NCBI GenBank assembly: GCA_002428495.1
Contig: DIWR01000018.1
Coordinates: forward strand, 1-64,000
Length of the DNA: 64,000 nt
Direction of reading: 5' to 3'
Source of the DNA: Synergistaceae bacterium UBA6101
GTDB lineage: Bacteria; Synergistota; Synergistia; Synergistales; Synergistaceae
Shown here: piece by piece, positions 1 through 8,183 of the stretch
How the letters are laid out: each line of letters opens with the position of its first letter
Position numbering within the stretch: position 1 is the stretch's first letter
Notes under the pieces: model-generated
The model's input: only the letters and a program-made list of their open reading frames with translations
Told to the model about the DNA's origin: nothing
The model's database searches: none
Program-made: the position numbers and the translations under genes

Positions 1-90
1 CTGCAAAATGTGCGATATCATTATAGCACAAAGTGGGCTAAATAACAGTATATAGCAGGATAAATAATATTACATTTTTTGTTGCATAAA

Positions 91-131
91 AATTCCCCGA
101 AACCGCCTTATTACAGCGTGTTCGGGGAATT
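91..131. repeat. Inverted repeat, possible end of an upstream transcription unit
   Basis: AATTCCCCGAA at 91-101 is the exact reverse complement of TTCGGGGAATT at 121-131, with a 19-base loop. On the minus strand the stem runs into a short T-tract, but there is no minus-strand gene to its right. It may therefore be the tail of a gene left of the window, or simply a structural repeat. A second small hairpin, AAGTTCC/GGAACTT at 155-175, follows. Confidence 0.45.
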
Positions 132-221
132 AATTGATATGGTTATCGGTCTCTAAGTTCCAAAGTCAGGAACTTCTTTGCGATATAAATTCAAAATTTA
201 GAATTCGCTGACGATTTATTC

Positions 222-250
222 TTTACATATCCAATTATGGATTATAGAAT
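222..250 (+). promoter_or_regulatory. Sigma70-like promoter for the first LIV operon
   Basis: TTTACA (222-227) and TAGAAT (245-250) are separated by 17 bases. They lie about 160 bases before the binding-protein start in an otherwise gene-free region, so a transcript from here would have a leader of roughly 150 bases. Confidence 0.5.
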
Positions 251-411
251 AATCAAAGCAGATCATTTACTTTTTAGCATTTTTCACATTATTGTATTAT
301 CATAGCTGTGCATCTGACTGGAGGTGAGGCACAGACGGTAGGTTCTGGAATCACTCGGCAATTTCACTAGTATCCGAAACATTTCCACAACATTATTGGA
401 GGTGCAGTATA

Positions 412-1563
412 TTGAAGAAGATCCTTGCAGTTATGGCAGTTATTATTATTCTTTGCGCCGCAGGTGCGGCATTCGCAGCAGATCCCATCAAAGTCGGATA
501 TCTGGCAGCCCTCACCGGTGACTACGCCGCATATGGCATCACAGAAGTCAATATGGCTAAAATGGTAGTCGGAGATGTAAACGCCAAGGGCGGAGTTCTC
601 GGCCGTCCGCTAGAACTGGTCATTTATGATACAAAAACACGTAACGAAGACGCGGTCAACGCTGTCCGCCGTATGATCGAAAGCGACAAAGTCGTTGCAA
701 TAATCGGAGCAAACTCAAGCGGCATCAACATCGCAACAGCTCCGATCGTAGACAAGGGAAAGACCCCTCAGATATCAACTGTCGGAACCAACCCGCTCGT
801 TACAGTGGACAATAAAGGCAAGGTCCGCCCCTATTCCTTCCGTATCTGCTTCACAGACCCCTATCAGGGAGCACTCGCAGCAGAGCTTGCAATGACCACC
901 CTCAAGAAAGACAAAGCAGCTGTTCTCTATAACGTAGGTTCTGATTATGCTCAGGGACTCAGAGAGTTCTTCGTGAAAAATTACACTGCTCTGAAGGGCA
1001 AAGTTGTAGCAGACGAAGGATATCGTGAAACAGACGTTGACTTCCGTGCACAGCTGACAAAGGTAAAGGGCTCAGGCGCCAACGTCCTCTTCCTGCCGGG
1101 AATGGGCAAGGACATGGCCCTGATCATCAAGCAGGCAAAAGAGCTTGGCCTTAACGACATCACAATAATAGGCGGCGACGGATACGGCGAATTCATGAAC
1201 GAGATCGCCGGAGACTCAATGAAGGGTACCTACTGGGTCAACCATACGTACCTTGAAGATCCCGGAATGGCCCCGATCTTTGCCCGTTACAAGGAAGTCT
1301 ACAAAGATGACTGTAAGGAATTTGTAAACGGCACAATGGCATATGACGCAACATACTGGCTCGTAGACGCCATCAAACGCGCAGGCAAGGCAGAAGGTCC
1401 TGCTATTGCGAAAGCCCTTGAATCAACAAAAGGCCTGAAACTCAACCATGCGACACTTACTATCGATCCAAAGGATCACAACCCGCTGAACAAAGCAGGA
1501 GTTATCCTTAAGGTCGGCGATGACCTTAAAGCGAAATTCTTCCGGAAAGTCGAACCCAAATAA
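412..1563 (+). CDS. livK: Branched-chain amino-acid ABC transporter, periplasmic binding protein
   Basis: This is the extracytoplasmic solute receptor of a LIV-type ABC importer. Residues 1-23 form a signal peptide (basic start, hydrophobic core, cleavage near AFA-AD), followed by the type I periplasmic-binding fold with the family start DPIKVGYLAALTGDYAAYG. Length (383) is normal. The start is TTG at 412, chosen because GGAGGT lies 8 bases upstream and the signal peptide begins there. The permease and ATPase genes follow directly, so it heads a livKHMGF operon. Ligand specificity cannot be read from sequence; leucine/isoleucine/valine or another amino acid or amide is likely. A second, divergent receptor is encoded at 33527. 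Confidence 0.93.
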   Translation: MKKILAVMAVIIILCAAGAAFAADPIKVGYLAALTGDYAAYGITEVNMAKMVVGDVNAKGGVLGRPLELVIYDTKTRNEDAVNAVRRMIESDKVVAIIGANSSGINIATAPIVDKGKTPQISTVGTNPLVTVDNKGKVRPYSFRICFTDPYQGALAAELAMTTLKKDKAAVLYNVGSDYAQGLREFFVKNYTALKGKVVADEGYRETDVDFRAQLTKVKGSGANVLFLPGMGKDMALIIKQAKELGLNDITIIGGDGYGEFMNEIAGDSMKGTYWVNHTYLEDPGMAPIFARYKEVYKDDCKEFVNGTMAYDATYWLVDAIKRAGKAEGPAIAKALESTKGLKLNHATLTIDPKDHNPLNKAGVILKVGDDLKAKFFRKVEPK

Positions 1564-1586
1564 CTTCACTGAATGCCATTCCAAGG

Positions 1587-1613
1587 GGGCTTGGGGATCT
1601 ATTCCCCAAGCCC
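1587..1613 (+). terminator. Hairpin after the binding-protein gene, possible attenuator or mRNA stabiliser
   Basis: GGGCTTGGGGA (1587-1597) pairs perfectly with TCCCCAAGCCC (1603-1613) across a 5-base loop. No T-tract follows, so it is more likely a 3' stabiliser or partial attenuator that keeps binding-protein mRNA in excess over the permease genes than a full terminator. Confidence 0.6.
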
Positions 1614-1677
1614 GTTCAGGGACACATGACAGGTCCTGAAAACTGGTTAGGCACCAGAAAGGCAGAGGTGTTTTAAA

Positions 1678-2559
1678 TTGGATATGATAATCCAGCAAGT
1701 CATTAACGGCCTTTCTCTCGGGTCGGTTTACGCCTTGATAGCAGTTGGTTACTCTTTAGTCTATTCTATCCTTCTCTTTTCAAATTTCGCACATGGAGGC
1801 TTTCTTGTTATTGGAGGTTATATATGCTATTTCGTTTTGAAGGGCGCCGGGATGAACATCTGGACAGCCTCTTTCGCTGCGTTGATCGGCGCAGGAATTT
1901 CTGCGGTGATAGTAGAGCGTCTCGCATACAAACCTATCCGTGAGCGCACTCCCGTTACCCTCTACATGCTTATTGCATCACTGGGTATGAGCATAGTTAT
2001 CGAGAATATTTTCGTAGTTACCGTAGGCGGCCGCTTCAGGGCGCTTCCTCCTGTAATTCCGACGCAGCCTGTAAATTTCTTCGGACTCGCAACAACAAGC
2101 GCTTTTGACCTTCTCTCATTGGTGACAGCGATAGTCTTTCTTGCAGGCCTCCAGCTCTTCCTTTCAAAGACGAAATGGGGGCTGGCTATCAGGGCGGCTT
2201 CTTATAACCTCAGAACTGCCGGTCTAATGGGTGTCAATGTAAACCGACTTATCTCCATAGTCTTCTTTGTAGCCGGACTTCTCGCAGGAGTCGGTGGGAT
2301 CTTTTTGTCTGTCAGATACACACTTTATCCCCAGCTTGGAATGATCACAACAAAGGCATTTGTTGCAGCTGTGATCGGAGGACTTGGATCACTTCCGGGC
2401 GCAGTTGTAGGGAGCCTCATCCTTGGTCTTGCAGAGATGCTGACTGCAGGTTTTATATCCAGTCAATTTAGGGATCTGGTCGTTTTTGGCCTCCTTATCG
2501 TCACTCTCATTGTCCGTCCCACGGGGCTTTTCGGAAAATCCGTGGGCGAGAAAGTGTAG
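1678..2559 (+). CDS. livH: Branched-chain amino-acid ABC transporter permease LivH
   Basis: This is one of the two integral membrane subunits of the LIV importer. The 293 residues are strongly hydrophobic with about eight membrane segments. The LivH signature IQQVINGLSLGSVYALIAVG is at the N-terminus, the FAHGG motif lies near residue 38, and the conserved VIGGLGSLPGAVVGSLILG permease loop is near the C-terminus. The TTG at 1678 is preferred over the ATG at 1684 because of its 7-base spacing from AGGTG. It is followed after 9 bases by livM. Confidence 0.92.
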   Translation: MDMIIQQVINGLSLGSVYALIAVGYSLVYSILLFSNFAHGGFLVIGGYICYFVLKGAGMNIWTASFAALIGAGISAVIVERLAYKPIRERTPVTLYMLIASLGMSIVIENIFVVTVGGRFRALPPVIPTQPVNFFGLATTSAFDLLSLVTAIVFLAGLQLFLSKTKWGLAIRAASYNLRTAGLMGVNVNRLISIVFFVAGLLAGVGGIFLSVRYTLYPQLGMITTKAFVAAVIGGLGSLPGAVVGSLILGLAEMLTAGFISSQFRDLVVFGLLIVTLIVRPTGLFGKSVGEKV

Positions 2560-2568
2560 GGACCAGGT

Positions 2569-3453
2569 ATGGATGGTTATACAACTGGTATTATCACGCT
2601 GCTTGCTATTAACTGCATAGCCGCTTTGGGAGTCTCTCTCTTTACTGGTTTTACCGGAGTCTTCACACTGGGACATGCCGGCTACATGGCGATAGGCGCA
2701 TATACCACAGCGATCCTTACGGTGCAGTATGAAGTCAACTTTGTTGGAGCAATAATAGCCGGCGGGATCGTAGCAATGGTTTTTGCCTATCTGATAGGTA
2801 TCCCAACTCTGAAATTGGTAGGGGACTACTACACCATAGCTTCTCTCGGTCTGGGGGAAGCCATAAGGCTGGTCATCGAAAACTGGCAAAGCGTGACCAG
2901 GGGAGCAAGAGGTTATCCCGGGATCGAGAACTATTCGACTATGCCTGTTGCTCTGACTTTCCTGGTAGTAATGGGCACAGGAATGTTTTTCCTTGTAAAC
3001 AGCAGTTTCGGCAGGGCGTTCAAGGCCTGCCGGGATGACTATATTGCTGCCTCTCTGCTTGGTTTCAATACAGCAAGGTTCAGAGTCTTCAGCCTCGCAA
3101 TATCAGGTTTTTACTGCGGTGTTTCAGGTGCACTGCTCGGAGGCTTTATGTCCTTTATACAGCCGGTAATGTTTGACATGGCCAAATCAACGGAACTTGT
3201 CTCAATAGTAGTATTCGGCGGACTGGGTTCAATGAGCGGATGCCTTATAGGAACGACTATACTCACCCTGGTAACGGAGCTCTTCAGGCCCATATCACAA
3301 TACCGTATGCTTATTTACGGACTGGTACTGGTACTTGTTATGGTTCTGAGGCCGGAAGGGATAATGGGGACCAACGAACTTACGAAAGACTACATAAAAA
3401 GCATCTTCTCCCGCAAAAAGAAGGTCGTTGCTGAGGATGGAGGTGTGCGCTGA
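2569..3453 (+). CDS. livM: Branched-chain amino-acid ABC transporter permease LivM
   Basis: This is the second membrane subunit of the LIV importer (294 residues, multiple membrane helices). Family motifs include the FTGVFTLGHAGYMAIGAY segment near residue 30, the GDYYTIASLGLGE stretch near residue 85 and the VVFGGLGSMSGCLIGT loop near residue 215. Its TGA stop overlaps the ATG of livG by one base, which suggests translational coupling. The charged C-terminal tail (FSRKKKVVAEDGG) is cytoplasmic. Confidence 0.92.
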   Translation: MDGYTTGIITLLAINCIAALGVSLFTGFTGVFTLGHAGYMAIGAYTTAILTVQYEVNFVGAIIAGGIVAMVFAYLIGIPTLKLVGDYYTIASLGLGEAIRLVIENWQSVTRGARGYPGIENYSTMPVALTFLVVMGTGMFFLVNSSFGRAFKACRDDYIAASLLGFNTARFRVFSLAISGFYCGVSGALLGGFMSFIQPVMFDMAKSTELVSIVVFGGLGSMSGCLIGTTILTLVTELFRPISQYRMLIYGLVLVLVMVLRPEGIMGTNELTKDYIKSIFSRKKKVVAEDGGVR

Positions 3454-4220
3454 TGTCTGCCATCCTTGAACTAAAAGACGTAAATAAGTTTTTCGGAGGA
3501 GTCCAGGCCGTTAAGGACATGTCCTTTGTTATAGAGACAGGAGAACTGGCGGGCCTTATCGGACCTAACGGAGCAGGAAAGACGACGATATTCAACCTAG
3601 TTACAGGGGTATACGACGTAACGAGCGGAGAGATAGAATTCAAGGGCAAAAACATAAACAGGCTTAAGACTTATCAGGTAATTTCTCTGGGGGTAGCAAG
3701 AACTTTCCAGAACCTAAGGCTTTTTGCCGCATCTTCTGTCCTTGACAACGTTATGACAGCCGCGCAGCAGCATTACAAATACAGCTTCTTTGAGGCTGTG
3801 AGTCACTTGGGACGTTGGAAAAGCATGGAGAAAGCGACGAGGGAAGAAAGCATGGAGCTTCTTGAAAGGGTCGGGCTGGCAGAACGCGCCGATCAGGCAG
3901 CCGGCACTCTTCCTTATGGACTTCAAAGGCGTCTGGAAATAGCAAGAGCTATATCCCTCAGACCTGACCTGTTGCTTCTGGACGAGCCTGCCGCAGGAAT
4001 GAACGCGGAGGAAGTTGAACAGCTCAATGAACTGATCAAGCAGATACACAGTGATTTTAATCTTACGATACTGCTTATCGAACACCACATGGACATGGTC
4101 ATGGAGATATGCCCTCATATCGTCTGCATGAACTTTGGAGCAAAAATTGCTGAAGGTTCTCCGGATGAAATACAGAGTCATCCCGAAGTCCTCAAGGCTT
4201 ATCTGGGAGAGGAGGAATAG
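3453..4220 (+). CDS. livG: Branched-chain amino-acid ABC transporter ATP-binding protein LivG
   Basis: This is the first ATPase of the LIV importer, cytoplasmic and docked on LivH/LivM. The Walker A motif GPNGAGKTT is near residues 37-45. The signature region LPYGLQRRLEIARA and Walker B LLLLDEPAAGMN follow, with the H-loop at LLIEHHMDMVM. The LPYG signature in place of LSGGQ is typical of LivG. Length 255 is normal. It starts within the stop of livM and is followed four bases later by livF. Confidence 0.93.
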   Translation: MSAILELKDVNKFFGGVQAVKDMSFVIETGELAGLIGPNGAGKTTIFNLVTGVYDVTSGEIEFKGKNINRLKTYQVISLGVARTFQNLRLFAASSVLDNVMTAAQQHYKYSFFEAVSHLGRWKSMEKATREESMELLERVGLAERADQAAGTLPYGLQRRLEIARAISLRPDLLLLDEPAAGMNAEEVEQLNELIKQIHSDFNLTILLIEHHMDMVMEICPHIVCMNFGAKIAEGSPDEIQSHPEVLKAYLGEEE

Positions 4221-4224
4221 GACA

Positions 4225-4956
4225 ATGGAAGATAAAATGCCTATTCTCTCAGTAAAAAATCTGTTTGTTAATTACGGAGCCATCCAGGCTCTCAAAGGCG
4301 TTGACCTTGATGTCTATGCGGGGGAGATAGTGGCGGTCATAGGAGCGAACGGTGCAGGAAAATCTACAATGATGAGCGCGATAATGGGAGATGTTCCCAG
4401 AGCAGGCGGAGATATACTGCTTGACGGAAAACCCCTGCCGTCAAAGAGTTTCCAGGTCGTTACAGCAGGAATAAGCCTCTCTCCCGAGGGAAGGAAAGTA
4501 TTTGCCCCGCTGACTGTATATGAAAACCTTCAGATGGGGGCCTTCCCCCTTAAAGACCGCAGTCTGGTTGCAGAGCAGCTGAAAAAGGTCTATCATCTTT
4601 TCCCGCGACTTGAAGAGAGACAGGGCCAATATGCAGGCACGCTCTCTGGAGGGGAACAGCAGATGCTTGCTATCGGAAGGGCTCTCATGGCAATGCCCAG
4701 AGTGCTTCTGCTGGATGAACCCTCCCTGGGGCTTGCGCCGATAATAATCAGCGAGATATTCAAGGAACTGACCGAGGTCAACCAGCTTCTGGGTATGACC
4801 ATACTGATAGTTGAACAGAACGCGAGAAAGGCCCTCCTGCTTTCCAACAGGGCATATGTCCTCCAGACCGGCAAGATAATTATGGAGGGAGATTCAAAGG
4901 AACTCCTCTATAATCCTGAGATTGAGGAAGCCTATCTGGGAGGAAAGAAAAAATAG
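4225..4956 (+). CDS. livF: Branched-chain amino-acid ABC transporter ATP-binding protein LivF
   Basis: This is the second ATPase of the LIV importer. Walker A (GANGAGKST), signature LSGGEQQMLAIGRAL and Walker B VLLLDEPSLGLAP are all present, as in LivF proteins. The ATG at 4225 is chosen because GGAGG at 4210-4214 lies upstream; a longer reading frame back into livG is not supported. The protein has 243 residues. It is the last gene of the operon and is followed by a strong hairpin at 4993-5038. Confidence 0.93.
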   Translation: MEDKMPILSVKNLFVNYGAIQALKGVDLDVYAGEIVAVIGANGAGKSTMMSAIMGDVPRAGGDILLDGKPLPSKSFQVVTAGISLSPEGRKVFAPLTVYENLQMGAFPLKDRSLVAEQLKKVYHLFPRLEERQGQYAGTLSGGEQQMLAIGRALMAMPRVLLLDEPSLGLAPIIISEIFKELTEVNQLLGMTILIVEQNARKALLLSNRAYVLQTGKIIMEGDSKELLYNPEIEEAYLGGKKK

Positions 4957-4992
4957 ATCTTATTGTTCTTTAGTTGATATTACGGAAAAAAC

Positions 4993-5038
4993 CAGGGGAG
5001 GATCCTGTTCCATTATTGGAATTAAGGATCCTCCCCTG
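4993..5038 (+). terminator. Terminator hairpin after the first LIV operon
   Basis: CAGGGGAGGATCCT (4993-5006) is perfectly complementary to AGGATCCTCCCCTG (5025-5038). The loop contains a further small TTCC/GGAA stem. The downstream T-content is modest (ATCGTTGTTTT). Confidence 0.75.
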
Positions 5039-5063
5039 ATCGTTGTTTTGATCAAATGTTATG

Positions 5064-5093
5064 TTGTTCGCGAAGGTCTTAATAGAGTACAAT
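5064..5093 (+). promoter_or_regulatory. Sigma70-like promoter for prmA-rsmE-mtaB
   Basis: TTGTTC (5064-5069) and TACAAT (5088-5093) are spaced by 18 bases. The Shine-Dalgarno of prmA begins about 14 bases downstream of the -10, giving a short leader. Confidence 0.6.
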
Positions 5094-5122
5094 AAAGTGC
5101 GCCTTGAAAGGAGTTGGATTTG

Positions 5123-5995
5123 ATGATAAAAAATGACAGTTACTGGTGGTATATAACTTTATCAGCAGATGACGGACAAGAGGAAGTGCTTTTTTCTATT
5201 GCTGACATTTCAGGGAGCATCGGTACTGAGCTCCAGGAACTTCCATCAGGGGGCATCAGGTTAAGGGCATACTACAGAAGCAGCGAAGACCTGCACTTTT
5301 GGAAAGCAAACATCCTTGATGCATTGAAGGAATGGGACAATGTAAAAATAGAAGATTTCGGAAAAATAGAAAACCAGCCGTGGAATGTTACTGCAGAGGA
5401 GGCTTTTCCTCCGCTTCCTGTAGGAAAATCCATGGTGGTACTTGCTCCATGGCATAAGGGGGCTGTACCCGAAGGACTCATCCCTCTTTACATAAATCCG
5501 GGAAGCGCTTTTGGAACTGGTTATCACGAGAGCACCCAGATAGTTCTGGAGCTTATGGAAGATTTTGTAAAGCCCGGGATGACTACGGCAGACATAGGTA
5601 CCGGATCCGGGATACTGACGATATGCGCAATAAAATTAGGTGCTGATAGATCTTATGCGCGTGACATCGACCCAGCCGTGATAGAAGAGGTCAATAAAAA
5701 TTTCGAACTGAACGGATTGGATCCGGCAAAGATCGATCTCGCAACAGGGGATCTCCTCAATGGTTTCAGACATAGAGTAGATCTGCTGACAGCAAACATT
5801 CTTCTCGAACCTCTCACAACAATGGTCGAGCAGGTGCCAAAAGTGATCGGAAGAGAGGGCACGGCAATTTTTTCGGGGATGTTGCTTACAGAGAGGGATG
5901 TCTTTATTGAGGCTTTAAAAAAAGCAAAAATGGTCATCGTAAAAGAGCATACGAAGGGAGACTGGTGGGGTGTCGCTGCCAAGACTGCGTCTTGA
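5123..5995 (+). CDS. prmA: Ribosomal protein L11 methyltransferase PrmA
   Basis: PrmA is a cytoplasmic SAM-dependent enzyme that trimethylates ribosomal protein L11. The N-terminal third is the divergent L11-recognition domain. The catalytic part shows the PrmA hallmark PGSAFGTGYHESTQ, SAM motif I ADIGTGSGILTICAIKLG and TANILLEPL (the N-I/P-L type motif IV). The ATG at 5123 is chosen because AAGGAG (5108-5113) is 9 bases upstream; an in-frame TTG at 5114 abuts the Shine-Dalgarno and is unlikely. It overlaps rsmE by 26 bases, so the two are translationally coupled. Length 290 is normal. Confidence 0.9.
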   Translation: MIKNDSYWWYITLSADDGQEEVLFSIADISGSIGTELQELPSGGIRLRAYYRSSEDLHFWKANILDALKEWDNVKIEDFGKIENQPWNVTAEEAFPPLPVGKSMVVLAPWHKGAVPEGLIPLYINPGSAFGTGYHESTQIVLELMEDFVKPGMTTADIGTGSGILTICAIKLGADRSYARDIDPAVIEEVNKNFELNGLDPAKIDLATGDLLNGFRHRVDLLTANILLEPLTTMVEQVPKVIGREGTAIFSGMLLTERDVFIEALKKAKMVIVKEHTKGDWWGVAAKTAS

Positions 5996-6677
5996 AAAAT
6001 GCATTTATAAGGATGGACGCTGGCTTATAGATCAGGAACAGGCGCATCATCTGATAAGAGTAAGACGCTGCTGTACAGGATCTTTGGCAGAAGGACTGCT
6101 ATCCGGTGAGAAAGTCGAGCTGAGGCTTTTATGTGAGGGAGAAATTATCTTCGCAGAGGAGTTATCAAGAACTGCAGAGACAGCCCAATCGATAGAACTT
6201 CATCTTATACTGGCGCTGCTTAAAAGCGACCAGTTCGACCAGTCGCTGAGATTTGCAGCAGAGACAGGTGTCCATACGATACACCTGCTGGCATGTGAAC
6301 GAAGCGTCCCCAGATATTCAGGGATTAAACTAAAAGAAAAAATGTCACGCTGGGAGAAGATCCTTGATGAGGCTACCAGACAGGCAGGTTCAGCCTCTCC
6401 GCCTGTTTTGCTGGAGCCGGTCTCACTAATGGAGCTTGATCCTGACCTGCTGCCGGACTGCAGGTTAGCGGCGATGCTCTCATCGGACGCCAAGCCACTT
6501 TCAAAGACAGAGATCATGAGCCCTGCGGCGATCGCAATCGGACCGGAAGGAGACTGGTCTCCATCCGAAACGGAACTGTTGCTGGAAAGGGGTTTTAAGC
6601 CGGTCAGCCTTGGCAAAAGGATCCTCAGAGCAAGCACGGCAGTAGCGGTAGCCTGCGGCTGGTTCTCAATCGACTGA
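5970..6677 (+). CDS. rsmE: 16S rRNA (uracil1498-N3)-methyltransferase RsmE
   Basis: RsmE is a SPOUT-class SAM methyltransferase that modifies U1498 of 16S rRNA. An N-terminal PUA-like part carries the EQAHHLIRVRR segment. The C-terminal SPOUT knot carries IAIGPEGDWSPSE and the VSLGKRILRASTA loop that binds SAM. The GTG start at 5970 lies inside the end of prmA. Length 235 is typical, and prmA-rsmE pairing is common in bacteria. Confidence 0.9.
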   Translation: MSLPRLRLEKCIYKDGRWLIDQEQAHHLIRVRRCCTGSLAEGLLSGEKVELRLLCEGEIIFAEELSRTAETAQSIELHLILALLKSDQFDQSLRFAAETGVHTIHLLACERSVPRYSGIKLKEKMSRWEKILDEATRQAGSASPPVLLEPVSLMELDPDLLPDCRLAAMLSSDAKPLSKTEIMSPAAIAIGPEGDWSPSETELLLERGFKPVSLGKRILRASTAVAVACGWFSID

Positions 6678-6693
6678 AGGAATTTAGATAATA

Positions 6694-8031
6694 ATGGATG
6701 CTTTGACTGACAAAACATACTCAGTACACATACAGGGATGCCGTACCAACCAATATGAAGGGGAGGCCATAGCTGCCTCACTTGAAAAGGCCGGTGCAGT
6801 TCAATCCCCTGATGATCCCGATATAACAGTGATAGTGAGCTGCACCATAACAGCAGCCGCAGACAGGAAGTGCAGAAAGCTGATACGTAAAATGAGGAGG
6901 GAAAATCCAGATTCGCTTATCATCGCGTGCGGATGCTACGCACAGAGGATGTCCGACTCAGACAGAGCAGCTCTCGGCGTTGATATTTTGATAGGCAACA
7001 GGATGAAACACAAAATTGCCGAGCTTGCGTCCGACTGGTTTACAAAGAAAGAACGGGGACCATACCTTTCTGTTTTTGACGATGACATAATGACGGACGG
7101 ATCCTGGGATGGTCTGCTGCTTGACAGGCCGAGGCTTCATACCAGGGCATTCCTTAAGGTCCAGGACGGATGCAGCCATTTCTGCAGCTACTGTATTGTT
7201 CCGTATGTCAGGGGGAATCCTGTCTCAAGGAATGTGAAGGATGCGCTTGCCGAGGCAGAGATGATCGTTCAGTCAGGCTGTCCGGAGATCGTGCTTACGG
7301 GTGTACACCTCGGCCTGCATGAAGACCTTCCTCAACTTGTAAGAAAGATTGGTTCAATAAAAGGGCTGAAGAGGCTGAGGTTCGGTTCAATAGAGCCTTT
7401 TGCCGTTGATGAGAGACTGCTTGAGTCGATTGCGGATACAGAAACTTTCTGCAGGCATCTGCACATCCCGCTGCAGAGCGGCGATGACGGTGTGCTTGCA
7501 GCCATGAGGCGAGGCTATACGGTCGGCGCTTTCAGAAAGATAACGGAAGATATAAGACGCAGGCTGGGCGATAATATCCATTTAAGCACGGACCTCATGG
7601 TGGGTTTCCCTGCGGAAGACAATGCTGCGTTTGACAACAGCATGAAATTTATAGAGGAAATCGGTTTTGGCAAGGTGCATGTATTCCCATATTCGCCTCG
7701 CGAGGGAACGGATGCAGCTGCGATGGAACGCCAACCTGAAAAGGAAGTGCAAGAACGTGTTCATAGAGCACTTGTATTTGCAGATAAGCTCCACAAAAAA
7801 TACTGCTCCGAATGGATAGGCGAAAAATTATCAGTCCTCGTTGAAGAAAAGAAAAACGGAACGATCCGCGGTCTCACACCCAACTATGTGCGTATTGTCG
7901 CAGAAGACAATGGAGCCAGGCTCTCTGAAGAGGTTATGGTCACACCGCAAAGATATGCGAATGGCATCCTGCTTGCCGGAAACATTCCCGACCCTCTGCA
8001 TGACGAGGAAGAGTTCCCCGAAATTTTATAG
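6694..8031 (+). CDS. mtaB: tRNA (N6-L-threonylcarbamoyladenosine(37)-C2)-methylthiotransferase MtaB
   Basis: This is a radical-SAM methylthiotransferase that converts t6A37 to ms2t6A37 in tRNA. The N-terminal UPF0004 domain has the auxiliary cluster cysteines C16, C50 and C81. The radical-SAM motif is C160-x3-C164-x2-C167 (CSHFCSYC). A TRAM-like region ends the protein. The sequence VHIQGCRTNQ places it closer to MtaB than to MiaB or RimO. The 445-residue length is normal. It follows rsmE after 16 bases, probably in the same transcript. Confidence 0.88.
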   Translation: MDALTDKTYSVHIQGCRTNQYEGEAIAASLEKAGAVQSPDDPDITVIVSCTITAAADRKCRKLIRKMRRENPDSLIIACGCYAQRMSDSDRAALGVDILIGNRMKHKIAELASDWFTKKERGPYLSVFDDDIMTDGSWDGLLLDRPRLHTRAFLKVQDGCSHFCSYCIVPYVRGNPVSRNVKDALAEAEMIVQSGCPEIVLTGVHLGLHEDLPQLVRKIGSIKGLKRLRFGSIEPFAVDERLLESIADTETFCRHLHIPLQSGDDGVLAAMRRGYTVGAFRKITEDIRRRLGDNIHLSTDLMVGFPAEDNAAFDNSMKFIEEIGFGKVHVFPYSPREGTDAAAMERQPEKEVQERVHRALVFADKLHKKYCSEWIGEKLSVLVEEKKNGTIRGLTPNYVRIVAEDNGARLSEEVMVTPQRYANGILLAGNIPDPLHDEEEFPEIL

Positions 8032-8043
8032 AAGGCACATCTT

Positions 8044-8067
8044 TTTGATAAAACATTTGATAAAACA
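8044..8067. repeat. Tandem 12-bp direct repeat upstream of the large regulator
   Basis: TTTGATAAAACA occurs twice with no gap (8044-8055 and 8056-8067), just after mtaB and about 117 bases before the regulator start. Tandem direct repeats of this size are compatible with a protein-binding site, but no binding factor can be named. Confidence 0.5.
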
Positions 8068-8183
8068 ATAAAAAAATCTCAGTTTCCCCTTTCAGTTGAG
8101 GTATGCTACAGTAAATATGTTTGTTATAGTAGTCGCCCGGTGAATCATGCAGTAATATGTTCATATAATGGCAGGTGAATTGA

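Larger units (their letters stand above)
1..411. other. Gene-free leader region upstream of the first LIV operon
   Basis: No convincing coding sequence is visible in this AT-rich stretch. It holds two hairpins (91-131 and 155-175), a sigma70-like promoter (222-250) and a 5' leader of about 150 bases. The leader can form a short hairpin (CTGTGC at 306-311 with GCACAG at 329-334). A good Shine-Dalgarno, GGAGGT at 398-403, stands before the TTG start at 412. No known riboswitch fold was recognised. Confidence 0.6.

Noticed and set aside
6200..6781. 193-codon minus-strand frame
   Set aside because: It is antisense to rsmE and the start of mtaB and is serine-rich in the way typical of shadow frames.
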